Translations under genes and position numbers: made by a program
In this document: positions 32,040-43,654 of the stretch, one piece after another
Layout: each line of letters begins with the position of its first letter
Position numbering within the stretch: the stretch's first letter is position 1
Origin: Taeniopygia guttata
Taxonomy: Eukaryota; Chordata; Aves; Passeriformes; Estrildidae
NCBI RefSeq assembly: GCF_048771995.1
Contig: NC_133024.1
Location: 115,225,501 to 115,289,500, forward strand
DNA length: 64,000 bases
Reading direction: 5' to 3'
Notes under the pieces: model-generated
The model's input: only the letters and a program-made list of their open reading frames with translations
Databases searched by the model: none
What the model was told of the DNA's origin: nothing

Positions 32040-32625
32040 CAGGATTGGAGCTGGGTGGGCTTTAAGGTCCCTTCCAGCCCAAACCATTCTGGGATTCTGC
32101 ATTTCTGGCATTTTGGGATTCTGGGATTCTGTATTTCTGGGATTCTGGAATTCTGAGTTTCTGGATTTCTGGAATTCTGAGTTTCTGGGTTTCTGGCATT
32201 CTGGGATTCTGGATTTCTGGGTTTCTGGGGTTCTGGATTTCTGGGTTTCTGCAATTCTGAGTTTCTGGATTTCTGGTATTCTGAGTTTCTGGGTTTCTGG
32301 CATTCTGGATTTCTGGGTTTCTGGGATTCTGGAATTCAGAATTTCTGGATTTCTGGGTTTCTGGAATTCTGGGTTTCTGAGTTTCTGGGTTTCTGGGTTT
32401 CTGGGTTTCTGGGATTCTGGGATTCTGGAATTCTGAGTTTCTGGATTTCTGGGATTCTGGAATTCTGAGTTTCTGGATTTCTGGGTTTCTGGATTTCTGG
32501 GATTCTGGATTTCTGGGATTCTGGGATTCTGAGTTTCTGGGACTCTGGAATTCTGAGTTTCTGGGTTTCTGGGATTCTGGGTTTCTGGAATTCTGGGTTT
32601 CTAGGTTTCTGGGATTCTCAAACAA
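32040..32625 (+). mobile_element. CR1 3' end with hugely expanded terminal tail
   Basis: 32040-32095 is the CR1 3' terminus (GGTGGGCTTTAAGGTCCCTT, CCAAACCATTCTGGGATTCT). The usual short ATTCTRTG-type tail is here expanded over about 520 bp as TTTCTGGGATTCTGG variants. Confidence 0.85.
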
Positions 32626-32782
32626 TGCCATTTCTAACATGAGAAAATCTGGGAGCCAGCACCTCTGTCCGAACCCCCCACGAGGGCTGGTGCTTCCCCT
32701 GAGGGGTGACCTGAGGCTGCAGGAGGGGCAATGCCCCCGTCCCAAAGCTCAGCTGGAGCCGAGCCCGGGCCAGAACTCCGGG

Positions 32783-32866
32783 ATGCTCGGGATGCTCGGG
32801 ATGCCCGGGATGCTCGGGATGCTCGGGATGCCCGGGATGCTCGGGATACTCGGGATGCTCGGGAAT
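32783..32866. repeat. 9-bp array (GGGATGCTC)n
   Basis: Nine units alternating GGGATGCTC and GGGATGCCC. Confidence 0.95.
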
Positions 32867-33167
32867 GCTGCCCCGGGCACAGCAGCGCAGCCCGGCTCTC
32901 CCTGAGCCCGCAGCCGGGATGAAAGGCCGGGCCGGGGCTGCTGTTGGCTCTGCCAGGGGGATCACCGCAGATCGGGAGCAGAACAGCTGCTGGAGCCTCT
33001 TCTCCTCAGGCAGAGCCCTTAAGTGCATCCCCAGCTCGGCAGCGCCCAGCTAAGCCCGTCTGAAGCTCAGAGGGTTTAAGCAGATGCGCCTCTCTCACCA
33101 AGGCCGGGCTTGAGCCCCCGGGAGGGGCTGCGGGGCTGCCGGGGGCGGGGGCGGCTGCAGGAGCCGC

Positions 33168-33360
33168 TCCCTTCCCTTCCCTTCCCTTCCCTTCCCTTCC
33201 CTTCCCTTCCCTTCCCTTCCCTTCCCTTCCCTTCCCTTCCCTTCCCTTCCCTTCCCTTCCCTTCCCTTCCCTTCCCTTCCCTTCCCTTCCCTTCCCTTCC
33301 CTTCCCTTCCCTTCCCTTCCCTTCCCTTCCCTTCCCTTCCCTTCCCTTCCCTTCCCTTCC
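33168..33360. repeat. (CCCTT)n, about 38 units
   Basis: Pure TTCCC pentamers on the plus strand. The same unit as the larger array at 26089. Confidence 0.98.
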
Positions 33361-33426
33361 CATGGCTCTGCCTCCCCCCGGGGGGATTTTCCCCTCCTGG
33401 CAGTCCCTGTTAGGGACACGAGCAGA

Positions 33427-34013
33427 GGGAAAGGAAAGGAAAGGAAAGGAAAGGAAAGGAAAGGAAAGGAAAGGAAAGGAAAGGAAAGGAAAGGAAAGGA
33501 AAGGAAAGGAAAGGAAAGGAAAGGAAAGGAAAGGAAAGGAAAGGAAAGGAAAGGAAAGGAAAGGAAAGGAAAGGAAAGGAAAGGAAAGGAAAGGAAAGGA
33601 AAGGAAAGGAAAGGAAAGGAAAGGAAAGGAAAGGAAAGGAAAGGAAAGGAAAGGAAAGGAAAGGAAAGGAAAGGAAAGGAAAGGAAAGGAAAGGAAAGGA
33701 AAGGAAAGGAAAGGAAAGGAAAGGAAAGGAAAGGAAAGGAAAGGAAAGGAAAGGAAAGGAAAGGAAAGGAAAGGAAAGGAAAGGAAAGGAAAGGAAAGGA
33801 AAGGAAAGGAAAGGAAAGGAAAGGAAAGGAAAGGAAAGGAAAGGAAAGGAAAGGAAAGGAAAGGAAAGGAAAGGAAAGGAAAGGAAAGGAAAGGAAAGGA
33901 AAGGAAAGGAAAGGAAAGGAAAGGAAAGGAAAGGAAAGGAAAGGAAAGGAAAGGAAAGGAAAGGAAAGGAAAGGAAAGGAAAGGAAAGGAAAGGAAAGGA
34001 AAGGAAAGGAAAG
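33427..34013. repeat. (AAAGG)n, about 117 units
   Basis: 587 bp without interruption. Purine-only on the plus strand, opposite in strand asymmetry to the CCCTT array 66 bp away. The Lys/Glu/Arg and Leu/Ser/Phe/Pro frames are artefacts. Confidence 0.98.
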
Positions 34014-34089
34014 GGCTCTCAGGTGGCTGCTCCAGCCCTGCCTCCCGCCAGACGCCAAATCCAAGCCGGCAAATGCAGCTCCATTCTTT

Positions 34090-35060
34090 TCCCCCCCTTT
34101 TTCTTCCTTCAATGCGGGCTACAAGGCTACTGCCAAAAACATATCCAGCACAATCAAACATCAGATGGTGACTCCTTTCCCACAGCTTGTGTGAGTGAAA
34201 ACAGTGAAATTATACCCATGTTTTAGCGGCGAATCCCCTGGTGTTCGAGCGAGGCAAGCCCAGCACAGGGCTCTTGTTCTCCTGCTTTTTGTTCCTGGAC
34301 TTGCACTGTTTTTAGCACTGGACACCATTCAGCCCCCATTCAGCATTGTATGTCACTTCACATATGGTTCATCCGCTCCAAATGTGTGCATGTACCCAGA
34401 AAATGCAGCTTTTCATTATGTATTCTCTATGTAACAGAAAAGATTAAGATGTAAGCCCGGTGAATGCAGCAGGAATTAGTTGGACAGATGAATAAGGGAA
34501 AAATGAATCTGGAATGACGGCGGATTTAGTCTAATGATGGTGGGAGGGCGGTAAGAACTTGGTGGTAGGTTTCAGCCCTTTTAATCCCAGCCTGTGTGTG
34601 TATTTTGGCAGGAGAAATGTTTCTTCAGAACTGCATCCAGAGGGATACAGTAAAAACACTTTTAACCCGATCCACATGAAAGGCATCAAAATTGCCAAGC
34701 AGCACAACGCCCGCGCCGCCCCAAACTCCGCTCAAACCCGGGGCGGACCCGCAGAATTCGGACAATAAACATAAACCCCCAGCCTGGCGAGAGCCTGGAA
34801 TATCAGCCCCGAATTTATGCATTTCATTCAGTTATTCCTCCTCTCGAGATACCATTTCCATGAATATCCGCTAATGAGGAAGCCTTTGATGCAACTGGGA
34901 GAGGGGATTTCAGTTCTAAAAGGAGAATAAAAGGACTGAAGTTCCCTTACCCCCTCTGCCCACAAACGCTCCCCGCAAACGTGCCCGACGCTGAGTTCAG
35001 ATATTTTTAAAATTCAGGCGTTTGTGACACTTGAGGCTGGAAGTGTCAAGGCGTGGAGAA
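34090..35060. promoter_or_regulatory. Candidate conserved non-coding island 9 (long)
   Basis: Nearly 1 kb of unique, AT-balanced sequence with few repeats. It includes CATTATGTATTCTCTATGTA, GGATTTAGTCTAATGATGG and ATGAATATCCGCTAATGAGG segments. No frame is convincing. It may hold more than one element. Confidence 0.42.
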
Positions 35061-35536
35061 ATAGAAAAGCTCATTTGATAGCGGCCGTTTGCCAGAAAAC
35101 AAGGAGGGAGAGAAACCCCGACCCCAAATGGAACATTTGGAGTTAAGCTCACTTCCTACAACAGTTTGCGCAGGGAGAAAGAGATTTTTTTTCTCTCTCT
35201 CTCTTTTTTTTTTTTTTTTTTTTTCGGATTGAAAATCAGCATTTGCATCACAATGGAGATATTTCAAAAGTATAAACACAAAGGGCTGCAACTTCAGAGG
35301 CTCCCGGGTCAGCTGCGCTCCTCTCCCCGGTGTGCAGCGCATCCTCTGCCCCGGGAAGGGCTCCGGGCTCGGCAATTCCCGGAGCTGACGGGGCCAAAAG
35401 TTTCCTTTAGTGACCCCTCGTCCCACAGATCCTTCAGCGACTTCTGTGTCCCACACATCCAAAGCCACCCCTTCACGTCTGGAAGGAATAATTTGAATTT
35501 TCCCGCTGCTTATGTGTGTTTTTTGTGTGTGTGTTT

Positions 35537-35569
<33 letters not shown>

Positions 35570-36240
35570 TGGTTTTAGAAAAATTATTTAATCCATTCAG
35601 ATTTCAGTGAATAACTCTTCCCCCTTCGAAAAATAAAAATAAATTAATCTGAACAGGGAAACCTTTGGATAAGTAACAATTCTTCCTGCCTGCCGTCAAA
35701 GATATTCCCACACATCCTGTGCACATGGGTGGCTCTCAGTTAAACACTGGCAGCCTAAAAAATAAGGGAAAAAAGAATTTCTCCTCCCGTGTCTGTTCGG
35801 TACATTTTGATTGAAAAGAAAATAAAGTGGTTTAAAAATGCCGGTAGTATTTTTAAAAATACGTCCCTGCCTCTCCACGAACGGATTTTAAGGATTAATC
35901 CCTTTAAGAAGCTGAATAAAACCTTTCTAGTTACTGACTAGAAAATTAAATATATCTTAAATAATATAATAAAATATATGGTCCTGGGGAGAAATTACCT
36001 TTTTTTTAAAAACGAAATAAAAAATTAATTTTTGATTTCAATTCTTCAGTGCCAGAAGGTCAAAATGTGTCAATTTGGTCTTGAGAAATTTCACCACCAA
36101 ACCCAGGGGGGTCCTCTTTGGGTGGTGGCTGCACTGCTTGGGCTGAAGTTGCTACATTTGACGTTTACACCTAAATTTCACCATTCTGACAAAATTTCCA
36201 AAAATTCCAAAACAATTGACCAAAATCAGTGGCCTGAGTA
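35060..36240. other. AT-rich unique sequence with poly-T tracts
   Basis: Poly-T at 35205-35224 and 35550-35570. AT-rich sequence follows to 36240. No gene was recognised, and parts could be regulatory. Confidence 0.35.
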
Positions 36241-36244
36241 AGAC

Positions 36245-36655
36245 AAACCAGTTTGTTTCACCAGTTAATTTTGCCAGTTAATTTGACCAGTTTATTTCAC
36301 CAGTCTATTTCACCAGCTGATTTCACCAGCTGATCTCACAAGTTTATTTTAGCAGTTAATTTTGCCACTTAATTTCACCAATTGATTTCACCAGTTGATC
36401 TCACAAGTTTATTTCACAAGTTTATTTCACCAGTTAACTTTGCCAGTTAACTTCAGCAGTTTGTTTCACCAGTTAATTTTACCAGTTAATTTTACCAGTT
36501 AATTCTAGCAGTTTGTTTCACCAGTTAATTTTAGCAGTGTGCTTCACCAGTTAATTTTACCAGTTAATTTTAGCAGTTAGTTTCACCAGTTAGTTTTACC
36601 AGTTAATTTTACCAGTGTGTTTCACCAGTTAATTTTACCAGTTAATTTCACCCCC
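36245..36655. repeat. 12-bp-type minisatellite (TTCACCAGTTAATTTTACCAGT)
   Basis: About 35 units of 12 bp such as TTTCACCAGTTA and TTTTAGCAGTTA. AT-rich, unlike most arrays here. Quoted name is a two-unit consensus. Confidence 0.9.
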
Positions 36656-36659
36656 TTTT

Positions 36660-37655
36660 CCCATCCCCCTATGAGGAGTCCCACCATGAGCTGCAGCTGC
36701 TTCCAACTTCACCCATCCTGGCTCCTTTTTTGTCTCTTTTGGGTTTGGATTTAAAGTTTAGAACCGGAGCAGAAATTCGGGCTTGGCCCAGCGCAGCCAC
36801 AGGCTCACAAGCGCCTGCAGCTGGTTTAAAGCAGGTTTCAGTCGGGCTCATTCTGCCTCTTTCCCCCCGGATTCAGGTTGAAAATGTCGAAATTCCAGCA
36901 GTGCAGTGCCCCCATGGCAAACCCAACCCCGAACTCCGCGAGGTGCAATAATTCCTCCCGAGGAATTTGCCCTTTATCCCAATTTCAGGCCACTTCAAAC
37001 ATTGAATTTATGGGATTTCAGTCCTGGAGGGAGTTTTCCAACTTTTGCGGTTTTGTGTTTCCCCTACATGTGCACCTGGAATTTTTTTAGGGGATTGTTT
37101 TTCCCCTGTAGAATGGAGTGGCAGCTCATTAAGTGACAAATCTTAATTAAAGCCAAATTGGAGGCTGCAGGTGCCACCCACAGGGCCCTGGGCTTGTCCT
37201 CAGCCTGCTCCTCCTGTGCTGCATTAATAAGTAGATTCATTTTTAGTATTAATAAGTAGATCTGTTTTTATGTAGAAAAGTTTATTATTTAATTACATAA
37301 TTCATTTTAATACAGTTATTACATACTTTGTGTTTAATTGGCCAGTAGTTTTCTTGTTACTCAATTTATTGGTTAGTGAGAGGCATTTTACATGTTTATG
37401 AAATTTCTTTATTCTTGGACTGTTTACATATCCTCTTTATTGATTCTTATGGGATCAATTTCCTGGTTTTGTAGGTGTAAACTTATTTTTCTCACCAGAA
37501 CGAATTGTTAACTGATTTTTATTTTTATGATTTTTTTCACAGGAACAAATAGATTAGCAGTTAGCGGTACTTTGTTGAATTAGTAGGCTATGAGATTATA
37601 AAGCTTTCTTTTATAAGATTTTTACTTGTATGGTACACTCCTGGGTGTTATCCTT
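36660..37655. other. Unique sequence, AT-rich from about 37200
   Basis: No gene seen. The AT-rich stretch at 37200-37655 has TATTAATAAGTAGAT repeated twice and could be part of an LTR element extending into the adjacent family 2 copy. Confidence 0.35.
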
Positions 37656-37657
37656 CT

Positions 37658-38109
37658 GATAACTCAGGTTTAGCTTTTCTATTTTTCAGGTTCTGTGCTG
37701 CTTCAGTGTGTGGGTCTGGAGTTCATATAGGGGATGGTGAGATCTCTGCACAGAGCAGGGAGACAAAACAATTCCTGCTCCAGCTGGGCACCAAGGACAA
37801 ATGATCCAAATCTCAGCCCAGGAGCACAAACACCATGGGCTGGAGAGAGAAAAACAAGCAGGGTGGGACTGCCTGGGCTGAAGCTGGAATGGGACAATGA
37901 ACTCCAAGGTGCCAATGGAGCAGAACTGATCCCAGGGAGAGCCCCCAGGAGCGCTCGTGCATTTTGGGGCCATTTTGGGTCATTTGGGTGCAGCCCTGGC
38001 TGGGCTCTGGTGCTGCCCAAGGTGGGTCCATGAGGAGATAAATTTAATAAATCCTTGAATAAATCCCTGTTTTATTTTGTAGCTCTGCCCAGCCCCTGCC
38101 CTAGGGCAG
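37658..38109 (+). mobile_element. LTR-like repeat family 2, full copy
   Basis: Same ends and internal words as 18148-18600, with AATAAAT motifs near 38047-38065. Confidence 0.8.
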
Positions 38110-38124
38110 CTGGTGTAATCCATT

Positions 38125-38332
38125 ACATCTGGGAAATAATCTGTGTGACTGTGTGATGCACTGCAGCATCTGGGAAATAATCTGTGTGACTGTGTGATGC
38201 ACTGCAGCATCTGGGAAATAATCTGTGTGACTGTGTGATGCACTGCAGCATCTGGGAAATAATCTGTGTGACTGTGTAGTGCACTGCAGAATCTGGGAAA
38301 TAACCTGTGTGATGCACTGCAGAATCTGGAAG
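38125..38332. repeat. 41-bp minisatellite, five units
   Basis: Unit starts ATCTGGGAAATAATCTGTGT and ends in GATGCACTGCAGC. Confidence 0.95.
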
Positions 38333-38439
38333 ATGTGAAAGCTCAGACTGAAGGCACCACATTCAGCTGTTGGATCTGCTGCCATCTTCCCAAAGTTGTG
38401 CCACGGGCACCAGTTGGAAATGCAGGTGAGCCCGGTGGG

Positions 38440-38800
38440 AAGAAATGCTGATGTCTGACTCAGTTCAGAGGCTGAATGATTTCTTTATTATAACTATGCT
38501 ATAATACATTAATATACTATTTAAAGGAGATACTACAACTTCAAACCTACTTTTCTAACTACCAAATCTAACAATTCGTGCCCCTCTCTGAGCCCAGCCC
38601 CAGGTGGGTTGGATTGGCCATCAGCTCAAACAATCCTCACCAGAATCCAACCAAGCAACACCCCAGGGAAACAATTCTCCAAACACATTTCATGTGAGAA
38701 AACAAGGAGCAGAAGCAGAAATTTTCTCTTTCTTTCCTCTGTGCTCCTCTATAAAAAATCCTGAGAGGGAGAAGAATGTGCCTGCCAAGGGTCCCCAGAG
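38440..38800 (-). mobile_element. LTR-like repeat family 4, copy 1
   Basis: Starts TGATGTCTGACTC and has TTTCTTTATTATAAC, CACCAGAATCCAACCA and AATCCTGAGAG landmarks shared with 43655-44010. Minus orientation is judged from the reverse polyadenylation signal. Confidence 0.6.
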
Positions 38801-38996
38801 CTGCACAAACCTCTAAAAGTGATTTTGGGCTGTAAACCTCCCCAGACCTCAATTGCTGAAGCTTAGGAAGGAATTCCTGAGTTCAGGATCTGCCTGGTAC
38901 AGCTGAGGGAATTCCTGTGTGTGGTGGGAACCTGGAAAAACTCCCAGCTGCTTTTCCAGGAAACAACAGCACTCTGCAGGTTTGGCTGAAATCCAG

Positions 38997-39180
38997 AATC
39001 CCAAATCCCCGGGGCTGGAAAAGCCCTCCCAGCCCAGGGAGTCCCAGCTGGGCCCATGCCCACCTTGTCCCCAGCCCAGAGCACTCAGTGCCACCTCCAG
39101 GGGACACCTGCAGGGATGGGCACTCCAAAGCTCCCTGGGCAGCCCCTGCCAGGGCCTGAGCACCCTTTCCATGGGGAAAT
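38997..39180 (-). mobile_element. CR1 LINE 3' fragment, antisense
   Basis: GCTGGAAAAGCCCTCCCAGC, CATGCCCACCTTGTCCCCAG and CACTCCAAAGCTCCCTGGGC landmarks. Confidence 0.92.
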
Positions 39181-39184
39181 TGCC

Positions 39185-39600
39185 CACCCTGGGGCTGGCA
39201 CAGCCCAGGAGCCACTGGCCCCTTGCAGTCCCAGCAATTCCTGGGCAGAGGCAGCACAGAGGGGAGAGGGGGAAGGGTCCCCAAAACCCTGGGGAGCACT
39301 TTGGGGTCCCCCACCCTGCAGATGGGGACTGCAGTGGCTGCAGTGACCTCTCTGGGGACAGCCAGGGTCCCCAGGCCACTCCAGCTGCCATCCCAGGGCA
39401 TAGGAGAAGTGACCTGGTGCCCCGGAGCTCACCCAGCTCTGACTTGGCCACCACCTTTTAACAATGCCACAAAGGCCATTTCGATTCTCCAGGCTCCATC
39501 ACACGGGATATTTTATCCATTATGGAGTGTGAGTTTGTGACCCCAAGTTGGGAACTCCCTGGGGCTGCCCTGGCAGGGGAGACCCTCCTGGAGCAGTTCT
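39185..39600. other. Unique sequence, nothing recognised
   Basis: GC-rich spacer with no supported feature. Confidence 0.35.
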
Positions 39601-39609
39601 GTGTCAGGA

Positions 39610-40080
39610 ACCAGAGACAATTTGGACTTTTTCGGTCTTCAGCTTCTGTTTATTGTTACCTTATCAAAACTTCAGCACACTGTCTGCACCAGGCTCTGCG
39701 TGCAGGAAAACAGCACAAAAATGTCCAAAAACTCGTGTTACAAGGCCTTTGAAACCTAATCAAAAACTAAGCTACCCAATTAAGAAGTGACGCCTGAATT
39801 ATTTCCCTTTCTAACCCAATAACTGACCCCTAAAGACCCACAATGAGGATTTTTCTACCCAATTACAAGATACGACCTGAATCCAAGAAGAAAGAGGAAG
39901 AAGAAGAAAGAAGAAAGGAACTCAAGGCAACACCCTGTACCTTCCATGTTGAACCCATCTATAACATCCTAAAAATCCTAAACCCTAAATTTCTCACCCA
40001 TGTGACACACTCCACCACTCTCTGCAATCTCTACAATCCATTTCACACTTCTGTGGTTTCTGGTTCACCTTGAGGCTTTG
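39610..40080 (-). mobile_element. LTR-like repeat family 5, diverged copy
   Basis: Shares CCAATTAAGAAGTGACGCCT, TAACCCAATA and CCCACAATGAGGA landmarks with 49757-50290 in the same orientation. Confidence 0.6.
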
Positions 40081-40334
40081 GAAGTTTTCTCCATGAATGA
40101 GGGGCAAAGTCAGAGCTGCCCTGTGGGTCAGGACACCCAGAGCAGACAGAGGAATATTCCCAATGCCCTGGGATCCCACAGGGAGCAGCAAGCTGGAAAG
40201 CCTGGGCTGTTTATTTAATTTCAGCAGGCACACAAACCCCAGCAGGGCTGTGAAACTGCAGCTGGGGCATCTCCTGAGCTGACACAGAGCCCCCAGCCCG
40301 GGGCTGCCCCACTCCCAGCTCCAGGCGGGCTCTG

Positions 40335-40882
40335 GGAACCCTGAATGCTGAGAAATTCAGATTTTCTGTGCTGCCAGACACCCACCACAGGAGAACACTG
40401 CACTGACCTGAGGCTGTGGAGAAGCTTCCAAAATTCAACAACAAAACTGAGATTACAGGTGTGGGGTTTGAATAGAAGTGTGTGATATCACAGGTGGGAA
40501 ACTCAGAGTTGAAGGGATTAGAATACAGGAATAGATATAAAGCAAGGTGGAGGTTTTAGGGTGGAGGCTGCTCCTTCTCCTTCACCTCCTTCTCCATGGG
40601 TTTGGGTGGTTTTGTGCAATTGGACAAAAAAGTCCCCATTGTGGGCACGGCTGGTTGGGTATTGGGTTAAAAGTGAAAATAATTGAGGTGCCATTTCTTA
40701 ATTGGACAGTTTATCCTGAAAAGGCTCTGGAGAGAGAGATGGGCTCCGTTTTGAGTTTGTTGGAGTGAAGTTTTTAGAGTCTCAGGGTTTGTGAGGCTGT
40801 GACAGAGATAAGAACTGATAAACACCTGAGTCCCAACAAGAAATTCCCTCTCACACATTTAATCCTGACCCTGGCAAAAAGG
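40335..40882 (+). mobile_element. LTR-like repeat family 5, full copy
   Basis: About 550 bp. A TATA-like ATATAAAGC lies near 40533, followed by GGTGGAGG and a pyrimidine-rich segment. Matches 49757-50290 in inverted orientation over its length. Confidence 0.7.
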
Positions 40883-40989
40883 AGTTAAACTCAACAGCTG
40901 GGATGGGCAAAGCTCAGCTCAGAGCCAGGCTGGGAGCAACCCCAGGGCTCACTGCGAACCTTGTGTGGTTTTCTCACTTCCTTGGGTTG

Positions 40990-41150
40990 GAAAAACCTCA
41001 AATCCCACCCAGTGCCACCCCTGCCATGGCAGGGACACCTCCCACTGTCCCAGGCTGCTCCAGCCCCAGTGTCCAGCCTGGCCTTGGGCACTGCCAGGGA
41101 TCCAGGGGCAGCCACAGCTGCTCTGGGTACCTGTGCCAGGGCTGCCCACC
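40990..41150 (-). mobile_element. CR1 LINE 3' fragment, antisense
   Basis: TGGGTTGGAAAAACCTCAAA, then CCCAGTGCCACCCCTGCCAT, then CAGGGATCCAGGGGCAGCC. Confidence 0.92.
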
Positions 41151-41261
41151 CTCCAGCCCCTCCAGCCCCTTCCCCATCCCCGTGTCCCTCCACCACTCTG
41201 AGCTGTGCCATGTCAGTCAGTCCTGGCCCGTGCCAGCTGCCCTGGGCACCACTCTGAGCTG

Positions 41262-41440
41262 TGCCAGGCTGGGCCAGGCCCGGCTGTGCCGGGCTGTACC
41301 GGGCCAGGCTGGGCTGTGCCAGACTAGGCCGGGCTATGCCGGGCCGGGCCGGGCTGGGCCAGGCTGTACCAGGCCAGGCCAGGCTGGTCTGTGCCGGGCC
41401 GTGCCAGGCCGTGCCGGGCTGTGCCCCTCTGGCACACGGT
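41262..41440. repeat. Degenerate GGGCCAGGCTGTGCC minisatellite
   Basis: Short units mixing GGGCTGTGCC, GGGCCAGGCT and GGGCTGTACC. Its inverse complement recurs at about 41575-41648. Confidence 0.9.
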
Positions 41441-41624
41441 GCCAGCACCGCTGGGCCTTTGAGCCGCCCTGAGCTGTGCTGATTTTTTTGTCACCATACT
41501 GATCAAGCCGGGGTTTGTCACTCCGGCCGATCTGCCCGCTGATGTCTGCCTGGCAGCATCGCCTGTGGCACAGCCGGATCCGGCCTGGCACAGCCCGGCC
41601 TGGCCTGGTACAGCCTGGCCCAGC
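41353..41624. repeat. 28-bp perfect inverted repeat
   Basis: Arms 41353-41380 and 41597-41624 are exact reverse complements (first arm starts GCTGGGCCAGGC). The 216-nt loop includes unique sequence at about 41440-41575. Confidence 0.9.
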
Positions 41625-41739
41625 CTGGCACAGCCCAGCACAGCGCTTTAGTGGCTCCCCAAATATTACGGCAGCTTTGCTCGTACAACCTGCCCACAGC
41701 CACTCCCTCACCTGGCCAGGAGCCGCCTCCAGAGCACCT

Positions 41740-41905
41740 GGTTAGTTGTGATTCTTTTGGGTTTGTTTCTTTTAGTTGTGTTTCTTTTAGTTGTGTTTCT
41801 TTTAGTTGTGATTCTTTTGGTTTTGTTTTATTTAGTTGTGATTCTTTTCGTTTTGTTTCTTTTAGCTGTGTTTCCTTCAGCTGCGTTTTCTTTTCCTTCT
41901 CTCTC
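41740..41905. repeat. 15-18 bp T-rich minisatellite (TTTTAGTTGTGTTTC)
   Basis: About nine units, degenerate toward the right end. Confidence 0.9.
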
Positions 41906-41999
41906 CTGTCCCCTCTGCCCAGTCGGGGCTGCGTGGTGGGACTCGATTATCCCAGTTATTAGCGGGAATCTCCAGTTGGACTTTAAGGAAAGGCACGAG

Positions 42000-43370
42000 G
42001 TGTCAGTTGTTAACTTAACACAGCTCTGAGAGCTCGGGTCATGACCCTATAATGGCCAACCAGCCTATTAGTTCAGCAAAGCCGGGCTCAAATGTCATTT
42101 CAGCACCCCTCGGATGCTTGAATTTATTACCCGGGAAGCTCCCGACTTGAAAACGATAGGATTTCTTCTCCACCAGCTGCTGGAAGTCCCCTTTTTTCAA
42201 AATAATAGCCACAAATGTGCACTTTCAAAGTTCTTAACTGGTGGGGTGACCTGTGGTGAACGAGGAGGCCGAGCAGGTACAGCAGAGCTGGAACCTGCAG
42301 CCTCCAGGAAAAGGGTGGGGGGAAGGCAGGATAAAGGCAAAAAAAATGCCAATCAAATTGAAATGATGAGCCCATTAAAGAATGATTTTCATTCGGGCCT
42401 CACCTTCTGCAATGGTCACGATTTTATGGTTACAACCACAGGAAGCAAACTCTGCCCCTTCATCGCCCTCCCTCCCGCCCGTTATTAATTCCTGATATTT
42501 TGTGATAATTTTAGTCGAGGGGGAGAGGGGGGAAAAAAAAAAAAAAGAGAGAGAGAGGAAAAAACCCAAGCAAAAAAATCTCGCTGCATTCAGTCCCCTG
42601 AGAATGTTGGGTCGAGTTTTTTGATCCCGGTTGCTCATTGATTTGAGGGCTGATGTAGTGCAAGGGGTCCCTATTAGTGGCGTCTGTCACTGCTGTAATG
42701 TTTTTGTTATTTTTCCTCATTTGTTCGCTCTGACATCATGTCATTACAGAATGGTGCTGTTCAGGCCCTGCCTTGGCTGTTCGTTAGCGTGTGTTTAATG
42801 AGCAGCTTAATTGAGCTGTCTACTAGGCCACCTGTCACCCTCCGGACTTATTAACATACTAATGGCCTGACATTGTCCTCGCTGACAGGCAACAGGGTTT
42901 ACTGATTTGATGTCTGGACATGGGGATTTTATGCAGGAATGAGAGAGGATATTGGGAAGGAGGTTTAAAAACGCAAATTAACTCTTTGGTATCTCTGTAT
43001 TTATGGCTGGCTCGCAAAAGTTCAACACAAAGTAGCCGGGCTGGGGGGAGCAGAGCCACTTTGTCATCGCTGGCAGCACGTCTGTGGAGGGGACAATCTG
43101 CTGGGCTAAGAGGAGCGGGCTTTACTTCTATTACAGTATTATTGTTGGGGCTGCTTCAAAGGAGAAATCTCCTTAAGCCCACAGGAAAGTTTTGTGACTG
43201 GGCTTTTCTCCACTGTGGCTAAACAAATGAAAGGCACGAAATTTCCAGTGAAGGGATTTAAGTGCACGATATTGTCCCCACCTTTTAAAGCCAGATGAGG
43301 ACATTCATCGCCACTGAACGCTGGGCCGGGCTCTAAAGGTTCAAAGGAGCGCCTTAAGTGCATGCAAGTT
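42000..43370. promoter_or_regulatory. Candidate conserved non-coding island 10 (long, MEIS-like words)
   Basis: About 1.3 kb of mostly unique AT-balanced sequence. 42620-42920 carries three CTGTCA/TGACAG words (42684-42689, 42832-42837, 42883-42888), a TTAATTGAG homeodomain word near 42807 and a TGACATCATGTCATTAC segment. No frame is convincing. A poly-A tract at 42530-42546 interrupts it. Confidence 0.45.
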
Positions 43371-43654
43371 TAATAAAAACACTTGTTTTTGCTTGTTTCT
43401 GCTGGTTGGGTGGGTTTTCAGCCCTGGCTTTGCAGGGATGCCACATCCAGCTGGGGCAGCCTAAGCCCAGCAGCAAACCTGGGTTTGGGGCCTGGCTTTG
43501 GGGCTGGGGGTTTGTTCTGGCTGGAGGGAGCTCTGAGCTGCTGGGGCTCAGCTGGGGCTCCCAGGGCCCGGGGAGCAGAGCAGAGGCAGCCCTGAGGAGC
43601 AGCTCGCTGATGGGAGGGGTAAAAAATGCAGCGACCCCGGCTCAGGGAAGAAAT

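Noticed and set aside
33006-34171. Lys/Glu/Arg-rich and Leu/Ser/Phe/Pro-rich proteins of more than 350 residues
   Set aside because: They are translations of AAAGG and CCCTT pentamers.
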